DNA of 28,742 nucleotides from Chrysochromulina parva (lineage: Eukaryota; Haptophyta; Prymnesiales; Chrysochromulinaceae). The notes beneath the pieces were generated by a model. The model did not search any database and had not been told where the DNA came from. It worked only from the letters and a program-made list of their open reading frames with translations. The DNA lies in contig PJAB01000368.1 of assembly GCA_002887195.1 (NCBI GenBank), positions 1 to 28,742 on the forward strand, given 5' to 3'. Both the position numbers and the translations under genes were made by a program. Below are positions 1 through 8,537 of the stretch, piece after piece. Position 1 is the first letter of the stretch. Each line of letters opens with the position of its first letter.

Positions 1-131
1 GCATCTCCGGCCGAGCGCGCGAGCTGATTGCGACTGATGAGCGCTGATTGCCCTTGCTCGAGCAGGCATCTCCGGCCGAGCGCGCGAGCTGATTGCGACT
101 GATGAGCGCTGATTGCCCTTCGCTCGAGCAG
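1..131 (+). repeat. Tandemly duplicated introner-like intron (3' part of an intron of the kinase gene)
   Basis: Two nearly identical units (1-65 and 66-131) precede the exon. Each unit starts with the same 26 bp that begin the exon at 132 (GCATCTCCGG...GAGCTG) and continues with a 39-40 nt body containing CTGATGAGCG and CTGATTGCCC and ending in CTCGAGCAG. The bodies differ by one inserted C. The exon resumes after CAG at 132, where the translation gives the kinase stretch GISGRARELV. If the previous exon ends at window position 1, this is one 131-nt GC-AG intron, but the donor may lie outside the window. Confidence 0.75.
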
Positions 132-2701
132 GCATCTCCGGCCGAGCGCGCGAGCTGGTGCGCCAGCTGATGGAGCCCGATCCGAAGAAGCGTCTCACCG
201 CGGCTGAGCTGCTGACGCACCCCTGGATCCAAGGGGAGGATGTACCCGAACGCCCCCTTCCAGAGACGGTTGAACGGCTGCATGCGTTCAAGACGGCGAG
301 CTCCGCCATCCACGGTTCCTTGCTGATGGCGGCGCTCCTGTACCAGGACGACGTGCGCGAACGGGTCCGGGTCGAAGGCGAGACTAGCTCGTCGTCCTGG
401 GGCTCGTCCTGGGGCTTCGGCGGCGCCAAGCAGTCCGGAGACAGCAAGCGGCAGCTCCGCCGCTCCACAACAGAGGGCATCGGCATGCTCCAGAGCCGAG
501 GATCGGAGTTCAACGTGGTCAAGGCCGCCTTTAAGCTCTTTGATCCGGAGGAGAAGGGCTACATCCTCGCCGGAGATCTGTACCGCACGTGCCACCAACT
601 TGGCTTCCCCGTCTCGGAGCGCGACGTCGAGAACATGCTGTCGATCCTGGCGCCCTCTGTCAATCCGGAGCTTTCGCTTTCGTCAGCGCCCTCAGTCCAT
701 GCGGAGCCGGAGCCGCTGACGAAACCCGTATCACTTAAGGCGATGCCATCTCGCGCGATCTCGTATGACAAGTTCGCCAAGATGATGGAGTCCAGCTATC
801 GCCGCCAATTCCGTCCCGGAGATGCGATCTTTCGGCAAGGCGACGCTGTCGATGGCTTCTACATCGTCGTGTCCGGAGAGTGCTCCGTCCAGGTGAGTGC
901 CACTGATGACCCCTGATGACCCCTGATGACCCACTGATGACCCATGATGACCCTCCGTCGGCGCGCCGAGCAGGTGAGTGCGCGCCCCGGCGAGCCCCCG
1001 AAAGAGATCGCTCAGCTCGGTCCGGGCGACTTTTTCGGAGAGACTGGGTTGCTCGAGGGGCGCGTCACGCGCAACACCGACGTGCTGTGTCGGACGCCCG
1101 TCGAGGTGCTCATGATCGGCAACGCCATGTTCCTCCATTTGACTGGGCGCGCCAATGCGGGCTCCGCGGGGGCTGCCATCGCGTCCAAGATGCGAGAGCG
1201 AGCCGAAGCTCGGCAGCGCTCACGCTTGACACGGGCCATCGAGATGATGGAGGCCGCGCCGCTGCAGCCCATGAAATTCTGCCAGGGGGATGTGTTGTTT
1301 CGTCAAGGCGATCAGGCGACCCACTTTTACATCCTGAAGGCTGGTCAGCTTGCGAGCTCGTTCGTCGCCTCCACCGGAGAGCAGGCGGACCTCGGCATCC
1401 TCTCGGCTGGCATGCGCTTTGGGTGGAAGAACCGCGAATGGCGCCGATCGCCGCGGATTGCGTCTGATGACCTCTGATTGCCTCCCTCATCAGGCATGCA
1501 CTTTGGGTACGATTCGGTGCTTGGAGAGGTCCACGACACGACTGTGCGGTGCCTGACGGATGCCGAGGTGCTCGCAGTGCCACGCGAGCAGCTGCAAAAG
1601 GCTGTCGGTCACGATACCTATCTGCAGTCCGTCTGGCAAGCACCCGCCAAGAGGTCGATCCTGCTGCGCCGTGAGCTGTCCCAAGCGCTGTCCCAAGCGC
1701 TCTCTCGCGGACAGGAGGATGCGATGGCGCCGACGAGCGGTGAAACCAAAGGGTTGGCAGGCGGCCTTGGCAGTCGTGCACTGAGAGCCGACAGGCTGAA
1801 AGCTGAGGATTTTGAGCCGTTGCTACGGCGCTCGCGACCCTGTCGCCTCGTACAAGGTGAGGTGGTCTTCGAGCAAGGGTCGGTGCCGAGCGCAGTGTAC
1901 CTGCTCCGCGAGGGAGAATGCCAAGTCGAGACGACCACAGGCGCCGGCAACTACACGACAGTGGTGGGCAAGCTCACGGCTGGAGATCATTTTGGAGAGG
2001 GGGCGCTGCTCGAAGGTCGCGATCGACGCAATTCAGCGGTTCGGTGCATCGACCCGAACGGCTGCCAGCTCGGCGTCCTGAGTAAGGGTGCCTTCAGCGC
2101 CATCTTGCGCGCGCAGCCCGAGCTTGCCACCGCGTTCGAGAGCATCACGGCCAGCCGCAATCGCAAGCGGCTTCGTTCCATCATCGCTTTGGCAGTCGAG
2201 CGCTCCGAATGCGAAACACGCACGCTCAAGACCGGACAAGTACTTTTCTCTCAAGGCGATACTGCTACCGACTTTTTCATGGTCGAGTCAGGCGCGGTGC
2301 AAATTGCATACCGAACCAGCGATGGTCGCCAGCTGCCGTCGCGCACGCACCGCGCGGGCGACATTTTTGGTGCGTCCGGGCTGGTTGCCGGCGATCGCAA
2401 GCGGCGTGACATTGCCATTGCCATCGAGCCGACCGTGGTGAAAGCGATTCCACACTCGCGCTTCAACGCGCTTATGCGCCAAGACTCACTTCTCGCCGAG
2501 GGGCTTCGCCGGTCGACCACCTTCAGCGATCTGAACGGTGGTGAGTCGAGCGCAGCCACAGATCATAGTGCTCACGCCGAGCCCGTCCAGAAGGGTCGCG
2601 GTCGCAGTGTTCGCGAACTCGCGGTTGCATGGAGCGGCCACGTACTTGTGGGCAAAGACGCGTCGCGCGACAACAAGAACAAGGAGGCAGGAGGGCATTA
2701 G
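132..2701 (+). CDS. Protein kinase (C-terminal end) with EF-hand region and four cyclic-nucleotide-binding domains, 5'-partial
   Basis: Exons 132-892, 974-1409 and 1494-2701; the catalytic core lies before the window. The frame opens in subdomain XI of a CDPK/CaMK-type kinase (DPKKRL, then HPW). A degenerate EF-hand follows (loop DPEEKGYILAGD, with Lys at the fifth position) and the remnant of a second (ISYDKFAKMM). Four cyclic-nucleotide-binding domains follow. The cassettes read FGETGLLEG with RNTDV (CNB1), FGYDSVLG without Glu or Arg (CNB2), FGEGALLEG with RRNSAV (CNB3) and FGASGLVAG with RRDIAI but no Glu (CNB4). CNB1 and CNB3 therefore look able to bind a nucleotide; CNB2 does not. Both internal introns are multiples of three (81 and 84 nt), and splicing restores continuous CNB folds. 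Known PKGs place the CNBs before the kinase; here they follow it. The likely role, by inference, is a kinase responsive to calcium and cyclic nucleotides. Confidence 0.85.
893..973 (+). repeat. Introner-like intron, 81 nt, GT-AG
   Basis: The intron starts GTGAGTGCC and ends GCCGAGCAG. The 11-mer CAGGTGAGTGC is present across both splice junctions (890-900 and 971-981), so the donor sequence is a copy of the downstream exon start. The body is a run of CTGATGACC/CCTGATGACC units (901-953). Removal joins VQ to VSARPGE in phase 0 and restores CNB1; without it the frame stops at 914. Confidence 0.85.
1410..1493 (+). repeat. Introner-like intron, 84 nt, GC-AG
   Basis: A 16-bp direct repeat, GGCATGC(G/A)CTTTGGGT, occurs at 1409-1424 and 1493-1508. 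No GT donor gives a valid CNB sequence, but a GC donor (G|GCATGC) with acceptor CATCAG|GC restores GMHFGYDSV in frame. The body holds GATTGCGTCTGATGACC and ends GATTGCCTCCCTCATCAG, matching the 3' end of the introns at 6947 and 7319. Unspliced translation stops at 1475. Confidence 0.8.
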
Positions 2702-3240
2702 TGTGTCCTGAGAGCTGCTGCGTAAGCTGCCGAGCTTTTGGGTAGGCGCATGAGGATTTGCGCGTGAGGCTCAGCCCGCCAGGCCACACCCTGTCCCGGA
2801 GGCATGCAGATTGCATGCGTTCCCAACCCGTCACTCGTGTTACCAAATTAGTGTGTAACGGTTCGGGCGCGAGCCCTCCAGTTCGCAGTTGTTGTGCAGT
2901 AAGATTCCCGGGCCGCATACGCAGCCGGTTTTCGTTTCATGACTAGCCGCCTGGAAATACTCGGGGCAGTTGGTGCCTCAGGGCAGGTAGTCCAGTGGGA
3001 CGGCAGCCGCTGAGCACCCCGCACGCGATTTTGAGTAGGTTCGTGTACAGGTCGGTTTCAGGTGTTACAGGAGTTGACGCGAGGCCGGTCTCAACGTCCT
3101 CACCAACCTCACGGCTCGCCCATGAGGTAGTAGAGCTGTGTGAAGCCCATTACTCCTGTCAAGTCAAGTCAAGTTGGCCGGACTTGACTTGACTGGACTC
3201 CTCTTGCGGGGCTTCTTTTGACGAAGCGGAGACGAGATAC
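2702..3240. other. Intergenic, between the kinase and SET genes
   Basis: I see no credible coding frame here. It holds a short inverted repeat GCATGCA/TGCATGC near 2804-2820 and a 13-bp perfect hairpin at 3162-3194, listed separately. It must contain the 3' end of the kinase transcript and the promoter and 5' leader of the SET gene. No tRNA-like structure was recognised. Confidence 0.5.
3162..3194. promoter_or_regulatory. Perfect 13-bp inverted repeat in the SET gene leader
   Basis: AGTCAAGTCAAGT (3162-3174) pairs with ACTTGACTTGACT (3182-3194) across a 7-nt loop, TGGCCGG. Both arms are made of a repeated CAAGT pentamer. It ends 46 nt before the ATG at 3241. A similar tandem motif (CTTGACTTGACTT) lies at 24386-24398, about 40 nt before the ATG at 24439. 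The function is unknown: an RNA hairpin in the leader or a promoter element are both possible. Confidence 0.5.
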
Positions 3241-4764
3241 ATGCGAGGTCGCCCTGTCATCATGTCGTTCGTGCTGCTCGCACGCTGCCTCACGCTTCAG
3301 ACATGTGCTGCAGTCCAGCAGACGCCATCGACGGCCGGACGCGGCTTTGGTGCCGTGCCCACCAGCAAAAAAGAAAAAGCAGTGAGCAAGGTGCAGGACG
3401 GTCTGAACACTGCTGGCACGACCAACGCAGCTTTCGAAGAGTGGGCAAAGAAGAGTGGCATCGAGAAGTTTGAACCCATGGAGATCCACGAGTTCCCGGA
3501 CACGGGTCGAGGCGTGCGTGCGACCACAGAAATCGTTCCCAGCGCGCGCATCGTCAAGGTGCCCTCGCGCCTCGCCCTGCAGGTGAACTCGCTCACCAAG
3601 AGCCCGGCGTGGTGCGACGAGGCATGCTGGAAGGCCGCCAAGTGGGACGCGCGGCTGGCGATGATGCTCTTGCGCGAGGAGCAGGACGCACGCTCCGACC
3701 TCAAGCCCTGGCTGGCGCAGCTCCCGCGCTCCTTCAACACGCCCGTGCTGTGGTCCGACGCGGCCGCGGCTTTTGGTGTGGTCAGCTACCCCGCCCTCTC
3801 TGCCGCCGTGGCGGCGCAGCGCGCTGAATGGGACGCTGCGCGCGCCAAGGCGCCCGGGGCGCCGTCCAAGGAGAAGTGGGACTGGGCCATGAACGTCGCC
3901 CGCTCGCGCGCCTTCTCAGGCCCGTATACGCCCAGCACCTTTGTGGGCTCGCTCAGTACGCTCTTCGGAGCGTCCACCCTCGCGCTCGTGTACGCGCTCG
4001 TCGTGGGCGGCGCGGGCGCGGCGGATCAGGCCTTTGACGGCTTCCTCGCCGCGGTGGTCTTCATCCTGTGCAACGACTTCCTCATCGGCCCGCGCTTCTC
4101 GTCTGCCAAGCGCCACGTTCTCTGCCCGTGGATTGATTTGCTCAATCACGATGGCAATCTCGGCAAGTCCGAGATTGCCTACGAGTACTTCTCGGATGCG
4201 TTCGCGGCGCGGCTCGACCCCGATGGTGGCGCGGTGGCCGCGGGCAGCGAGGTGCTCATCTCGTACGGCCCGCGCACCAACGACGTCCTGCTGCAATACT
4301 ACGGCTTCGTGCAGCCAAACAACCCGTTCGACATCTTCGCTGTGCAGCAGGAGATGCTCATCCTGGACCTCAATGCCCACCGGACGCTGAGCGCCGAGGC
4401 GCTGCCGGCGCTCGCCAAGGCGGGGCTGACGGACCCGACGGCCTTCCATGCGCTGAGTGCCGACGGGGCTGGCGAGTCGACCAGCCGTCTCGCTCGCCTC
4501 GTCCTGCATCCGGCAGCGGCCTCTCAGGCCGACGAGGGCAAGCAGCCACTCTCTCCAACGGCCGAGGCCGATGTGCATCGCGCCCTTGCCGCCGTGGCCG
4601 AGGCACGGCTCGCGGCCATGCTGCTGCCCGAGCAGGTGGCGGCCGCGGCGCTCGCCGAAGACGTGCCGAGAGAGCTGATGACCGCCTTCATTGCCGAGAA
4701 GCGTCGTGTGCTCGAGTCGAGCTCGAGGGCTCTTCGGCGGAAGGCGTTGGGCGTGGGGGCGTGA
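3241..4764 (+). CDS. LSMT/SETD-type SET-domain protein lysine methyltransferase, probably organelle-targeted
   Basis: The 507-residue intact frame has the split SET layout of the plant Rubisco LSMT/SETD family, which transfers methyl groups from S-adenosylmethionine to lysines of non-histone proteins. Visible signatures are GRGVRA near residue 90 (SET start), WIDLLNHDG (297-305, the NH motif), EVLISYG (about 337-343) and LLQYYGFVQPNNPFD (350 onward), followed by a helical substrate-binding tail. The first 30 residues (SFVLLARCLTLQTCAAV) resemble a signal sequence, so plastid or ER entry is likely; a second ATG at 3262 would give the same leader without the first seven residues. Two hydrophobic stretches just before the NH motif (about residues 245-285) form an insertion I do not know from the family. 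The substrate cannot be read from sequence. The gene is convergent with the IMPACT-family gene. Confidence 0.83.
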   Translation: MRGRPVIMSFVLLARCLTLQTCAAVQQTPSTAGRGFGAVPTSKKEKAVSKVQDGLNTAGTTNAAFEEWAKKSGIEKFEPMEIHEFPDTGRGVRATTEIVPSARIVKVPSRLALQVNSLTKSPAWCDEACWKAAKWDARLAMMLLREEQDARSDLKPWLAQLPRSFNTPVLWSDAAAAFGVVSYPALSAAVAAQRAEWDAARAKAPGAPSKEKWDWAMNVARSRAFSGPYTPSTFVGSLSTLFGASTLALVYALVVGGAGAADQAFDGFLAAVVFILCNDFLIGPRFSSAKRHVLCPWIDLLNHDGNLGKSEIAYEYFSDAFAARLDPDGGAVAAGSEVLISYGPRTNDVLLQYYGFVQPNNPFDIFAVQQEMLILDLNAHRTLSAEALPALAKAGLTDPTAFHALSADGAGESTSRLARLVLHPAAASQADEGKQPLSPTAEADVHRALAAVAEARLAAMLLPEQVAAAALAEDVPRELMTAFIAEKRRVLESSSRALRRKALGVGA

Positions 4765-5060
4765 TCGTCGAGGCCCACGGCACATGCCGTGGCTGGGGTA
4801 CTTTTGGTGCTCCGTCACGAATTGAGACCCACCTCGTCGATTGGGCGCGAATTGGGGACACGAGGAATGCTCGGGTTTAATTAGGCTGCCTCGCGACTCA
4901 GTCTCAGATGAGAGTTCTCTTTCATGCAAATCCGATTCGATGAGCGCGGTCTCCGGAAACTCCATCCGATCCCTAGCGTAGCAGCTCGGACGAATGTGCA
5001 GAGAGCGCATTCACGCCACACGCCACACCGCGCCACACCCAGAAGCACTCCAACGCGAGA

Positions 5061-5714
5061 TCATACAAAGGTCGATGCCTGCTGCGCACGCAGCTCGGCG
5101 GCCTCTGCCATCAAGCGCCGCCGTTCTACCGCCTCGGCTGCGGCAGCTGCTGCGGCATCCTCGGCCCGTGCGCGCTTTTTGCCGCCTTTGGCGCCAGCGA
5201 TGACAGAGCCAACGGAGGACGATGACGCCGCGGTCCCGACGCTGCTCTCGCCACCCACCTTCTGCCCCGCTCCCCAGCAGTGCAGGATGCCCTTGTCAGG
5301 CAGGTGATTCAGCTCCGTGAGCAGCGCCTCGGCCGCGCTGCAGATATGGTCGAATCTGACCTTTCCCAAATTCTGGCCGCCGTATACGCGAGACACCATG
5401 ACAGCAACGTCAGTTGCCTTGAGCCTCGTGAGGCAGCCCATCAATCGCTGCCCACCATTTGCTTCGCCGTCGTCGTCGTACGCCTTTTGTAGCTTGCCCG
5501 CCTCACGAACACGAAACGCTGTCATGTTGCTGTCGGCACCAACAGCATCACCCTCACCTCGCATGAGGACAATCGCTGCATGTGCCGCAGCTACTGAGCG
5601 CACCGGCCATACGACCTGGGCGGTGAAGAGGGAGCCACGATCGGTGATCGATGCGGAGGAACGCGCCAGCTGCACGCTGCCGTGACGCCCAAGGAGGCGA
5701 GTCTCGCCGTGCAT
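5061..5714 (-). CDS. IMPACT/UPF0029 (YigZ-like) family protein
   Basis: The 217-residue single-exon frame starts at a clear ATG. Residues about 28-135 match the IMPACT N-terminal (UPF0029) fold: SLFTAQVVWPVRS, then NMTAFRV, the family hallmark DDDGEANG (80-87), and AVMVSRVYGGQNLG (104-117). In yeast Yih1 and mammalian IMPACT this domain binds Gcn1 and dampens Gcn2 kinase. Bacterial YigZ carries the same fold, and this protein lacks the N-terminal RWD domain, so it is closer to the short form. The tail after residue 150 is low-complexity: a Gly/Lys stretch with KKRAR, then an Ala-rich helix (AEDAAAAAAAEAVERRR). The KKRAR cluster could be a nuclear signal. Function beyond the family level is not visible. 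Confidence 0.82.
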   Translation of the reverse strand: MHGETRLLGRHGSVQLARSSASITDRGSLFTAQVVWPVRSVAAAHAAIVLMRGEGDAVGADSNMTAFRVREAGKLQKAYDDDGEANGGQRLMGCLTRLKATDVAVMVSRVYGGQNLGKVRFDHICSAAEALLTELNHLPDKGILHCWGAGQKVGGESSVGTAASSSSVGSVIAGAKGGKKRARAEDAAAAAAAEAVERRRLMAEAAELRAQQASTFV

Positions 5715-5890
5715 TGTGAACGAAGGTCAGCCTGAAGCACGCTGGAAAAGGTCAGCTCAGAACCAACGCAAGGCCGCTAGCCGCTATACTGTTGTTCGCT
5801 CTAATCCGGGGGCGCCGCGCGCGCGCACGCCGCGGCGACGGGGCAGAAGGCCCATTCGAACGCCAGAGGTGCTCTCGCTCCTCACGACGA

Positions 5891-8537
5891 TCACGACGAG
5901 CGATGGCGCGTGAGCCTCGCAGAGAGCCACGCGACGGCAAGGGCGAGCAGCGCCGTCGTCGATGCCGCTGGAGGCGCGGCGGCGCGATGCGTGCCGGAGG
6001 CGACGGGGACGAGGTCTGGCGGGATCTTCCATACGTCATTAGAGCAGTCGAATCGCCCAAATCTGTTACAGTCTCCTTGGCCTCGGTCCACCTGCGGCAC
6101 AATCGCGTCGAGCACGAGCTCAAACTCGGTGCGCGCCGTGTTGAGCCCCATATCCTGTACGCTCACAAACCACTCGGCTGCTCGCCGCAGGTCGGCCCGT
6201 CCCTGGGCGCCGTAGGGGACGATCGACGTGTTCGCACTCGCGTAGCGGCGAACGCCCGTGTAACGGTCGAAGGAGGTATACCATGTGAGCTCACAATCTC
6301 CCACGCAGCTCGATCCCACGACGTCGGTCGGGTCCGAGCAGTCGCCCACGCAGAGGGCATTCTGGATGTCGCCGGGGTAGGTGGACGCGCGACCCGCCCG
6401 CAGGTAGACTGCGCGCACTGCGCCGCGCGTCACGTTGAGCCGCGCGCGGAGAGCTTGTGCTGAATCGAGCACTCGCACAACAAAGTGGGCCATCCGGCCG
6501 CAGCAGACCGAGCCGTCGCCGCCGCCCGCGCGCGGCGTGATCGTGGTGCCGAGTGGCTTGCGCGCCGCGCTCAAGTGGAAATCGAGGTCCAACGTAGTGG
6601 GCATGAGGCCTTGTGCCTCGGCCTCAGCCCTCGGCGCGAGGTAGACGCCTATGTGCCACGTGCGCGGGACGAACGGGTTGTCGGGGGCCATCGAGACGCT
6701 CATCGGCTCGGTGAGCCACAGTCTGTTGGTCGTGATGCTCGAGCCTACATCGTAGAGCGTCGCATTGGGTGGCGCGCCCTCCCTTATGAGCAGGTGCGTC
6801 ACGCTTTGCGACAGGCCCACGAAGACATTCGCTGCCTCCTCGTTGGTCGCCTGGACCGTGTAGCGGCGCCACTGGCCATAGCTCACACACCCAGGGCGCA
6901 CCTCACGGTGGGCCAGCGCGCCGTCAGCAAACGGCTGGTGGCGCACCTGATGAAGGAGGCGATCCGATGCAATCAGACGTACTCAGACGTACTCAGGTGT
7001 GATCCGTCGGCAAACGGCTGGTGGCGCAAGGCGCACCGTGAGCTCATAAAAGGGCCGGTTGGGCTTCATCTCGTTGTTGGCCCGATTAGGGTTGCACGTG
7101 GGCGGCGTCGTCCCGGCCCGCATGGACGTGTACAACGGCTGGTATTGGGGGCCCACGTACCCGTTGGTGCAGCCCGCGCCGATGTATTGCATGCCGACGG
7201 GCGACTGGAGGGTCGCCGCGTGCACAGCGAGCGCATACCGTCCAGCTTGGGGCGCCTCCGTGCAGAAGAGCGACGCGTTCGCGAACTCAGTCGAGTTGAC
7301 GATTGGCACGACACGCACCTGATGAGGGACGCAATCAGCATGCACTCAGAGAGGTCATCAAAGAGGCACTCAGGGAGATACTCAGTCGAGTTGACGATTG
7401 GCACGACACGCACCTGATGAGGGACGCAATCAGCATGCACTCAGAGAGGTCATCAAAGAGGCACTCAGGGAGATACTCAGTCGAGTTGACGATCGGCACA
7501 ACACGCACGTCGGGCAGAACTGACACCGCCGCCGCGCCCCCACCCTTACCGACCGGCGGCGGCGGCGGCGGGCGGAAGACGTTCACGGCGGTGGGGCACG
7601 TGTTGCGCGAGACGATCAAGCTGCCGAGCAGGCCGTGGTCGACATGATCACGCGCCTGGCCCGTCAAGTCGTCTACGTAGGTCGAGAAGCGCTCAAGACG
7701 GCGCAACGAGAGGCTCAGCACGTCGAAGCTGCCCACGTTGATGGCGAAGTAGTGCATCGCGTCGGGCTCAATGGGTGCGGTGATCACGTCGCCGTCGCTG
7801 ACCTGGCGCGGCACGCGCGTCGCCGCAATGTCAAACGGGCAGCCGAAGCCCAGCATGCTACCCCACGAGCAGCGTACGCCGACCATCACGAGCGGGTGCA
7901 CGAGCGACGCGCAGCCCTGATCGCCGAGTGTGGTGTTGAACCCCAGCGTCAACGTGAGCGAGTCGACGCCGGGCCGATAGAACACGGTGCCTGGCACTGC
8001 GGCCGCGGCCGCCTGCGTCGGGTTGAAGGTCGCTGGCACGTCCCACTGCGATGGCATCGCGTTCAGAGCACCCATGCCGTTGACGATGATCACGTCGCTC
8101 GTGGCGTATCGATTCTGCGTCTCGACCCACATGCTGTCGAACTGCACGACGACGGCCTGGGTCTCGCTGACTGTCGTCGCACGTCTCACGGTTCGGACCA
8201 CGGTGTCTGGCGGTAGAGGTGTCTGGCGGGCAAAGGTCGTCACGCTGCGCTGGCCCGTTGTCACAAACTGGAACCACTGCCAGTGGCCGTGGCAAAGCCC
8301 GCGAACGTGCAGCGGTGTCGACGAGAGTACGGGGATCGGCCGCTGCGCAAACTGGCCCGGGCTTTCAGGGTTGGGCGGCATGCCACAGGGAACCAGCTGG
8401 GGCGGCGGAGGCGGTGGGAACGGAGGCCTGGGCGGAGGCGAGGGCGGTGGCGGTGGAAACTGGGGAGGTAAGGGCGGCGGTGTGCGGGGATTCAAGTCGG
8501 GCGGTGGGGGCCTCGGGGATCGGAACCGCGCGGACAT
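5891..8537 (-). CDS. Proline-rich, probably cell-surface protein with C-terminal membrane segment (three exons)
   Basis: Exons on the minus strand are 8537-7509, 7318-7037 and 6946-5891; all junctions are phase 0, giving 788 residues. The N-terminus (to about residue 52) is a polyproline run (PPPPPSPPPRPPFPPPPPP) like those in algal wall and pherophorin-type glycoproteins; a second Pro run precedes exon 2. The rest is beta-rich, with scattered Cys and NxS/T sites. At least two segments are related to each other: HVRGLCHGHWQWFQFVTTGQ in exon 1 and EVRPGCVSYGQWRRYTVQATNE in exon 3. They faintly resemble bacterial pre-peptidase C-terminal (PPC) domains. The last 25 residues hold one hydrophobic segment (TTALLALAVAWL) followed by a basic tail, suggesting a type I membrane protein. 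No signal peptide is visible at the chosen ATG, so a 5' exon may be missing. The function is unknown. Confidence 0.62.
6947..7036 (-). repeat. Introner-like intron, 90 nt, GT-AG
   Basis: On the minus strand it begins GTGCGCCTTGCGCC and ends CGCCTCCTTCATCAG. About 23 bp (GCGCCACCAGCCGTTTGC then C/T then GACGG) occur both inside the 5' part of the intron and at the start of the downstream exon. The body carries two GAGTACGTCT repeats and TGATTGCATC. Splicing joins ELT to VRHQPFADG in phase 0; unspliced reading hits a stop. Confidence 0.8.
7319..7508 (-). repeat. Tandem introner-like intron: two 95-nt units, 190 nt in total
   Basis: Two 95-bp units (7319-7413 and 7414-7508) differ at only two positions. 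Each consists of a 30-bp copy of the exon that starts at 7318 (minus strand GTGCGTGT...TCGACT) plus an identical 65-nt body ending TGATTGCGTCCCTCATCAG. The donor GTGCGTG is part of the exon copy. Removing both units joins VLPD to VRVVPIVNSTEF in phase 0; because 95 is not a multiple of three, retention of one unit would shift the frame. The middle exon copy is identical to the real exon, and the donor-side copy carries both differences. Confidence 0.85.

Noticed and set aside
2860..2880. Possible tRNA B-box (GGTTCGGGCGCGA)
   Set aside because: It does not match the B-box consensus well and no cloverleaf could be drawn.
3916..5010. Minus-strand frame of 364 residues opposite the SET gene
   Set aside because: Composition (Arg/His/Glu-rich) is that of a GC-rich antisense shadow, and the SET frame has clear family motifs.
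5792..7417. Plus-strand frames opposite the proline-rich surface protein
   Set aside because: They overlap introner repeats and show antisense composition; the minus-strand exons join cleanly in phase.
7289..7508. CRISPR-like array (30-bp repeat alternating with 65-nt spacer)
   Set aside because: The two spacers are identical and the repeat is the exon sequence; it is a tandem intron unit in a eukaryotic gene.
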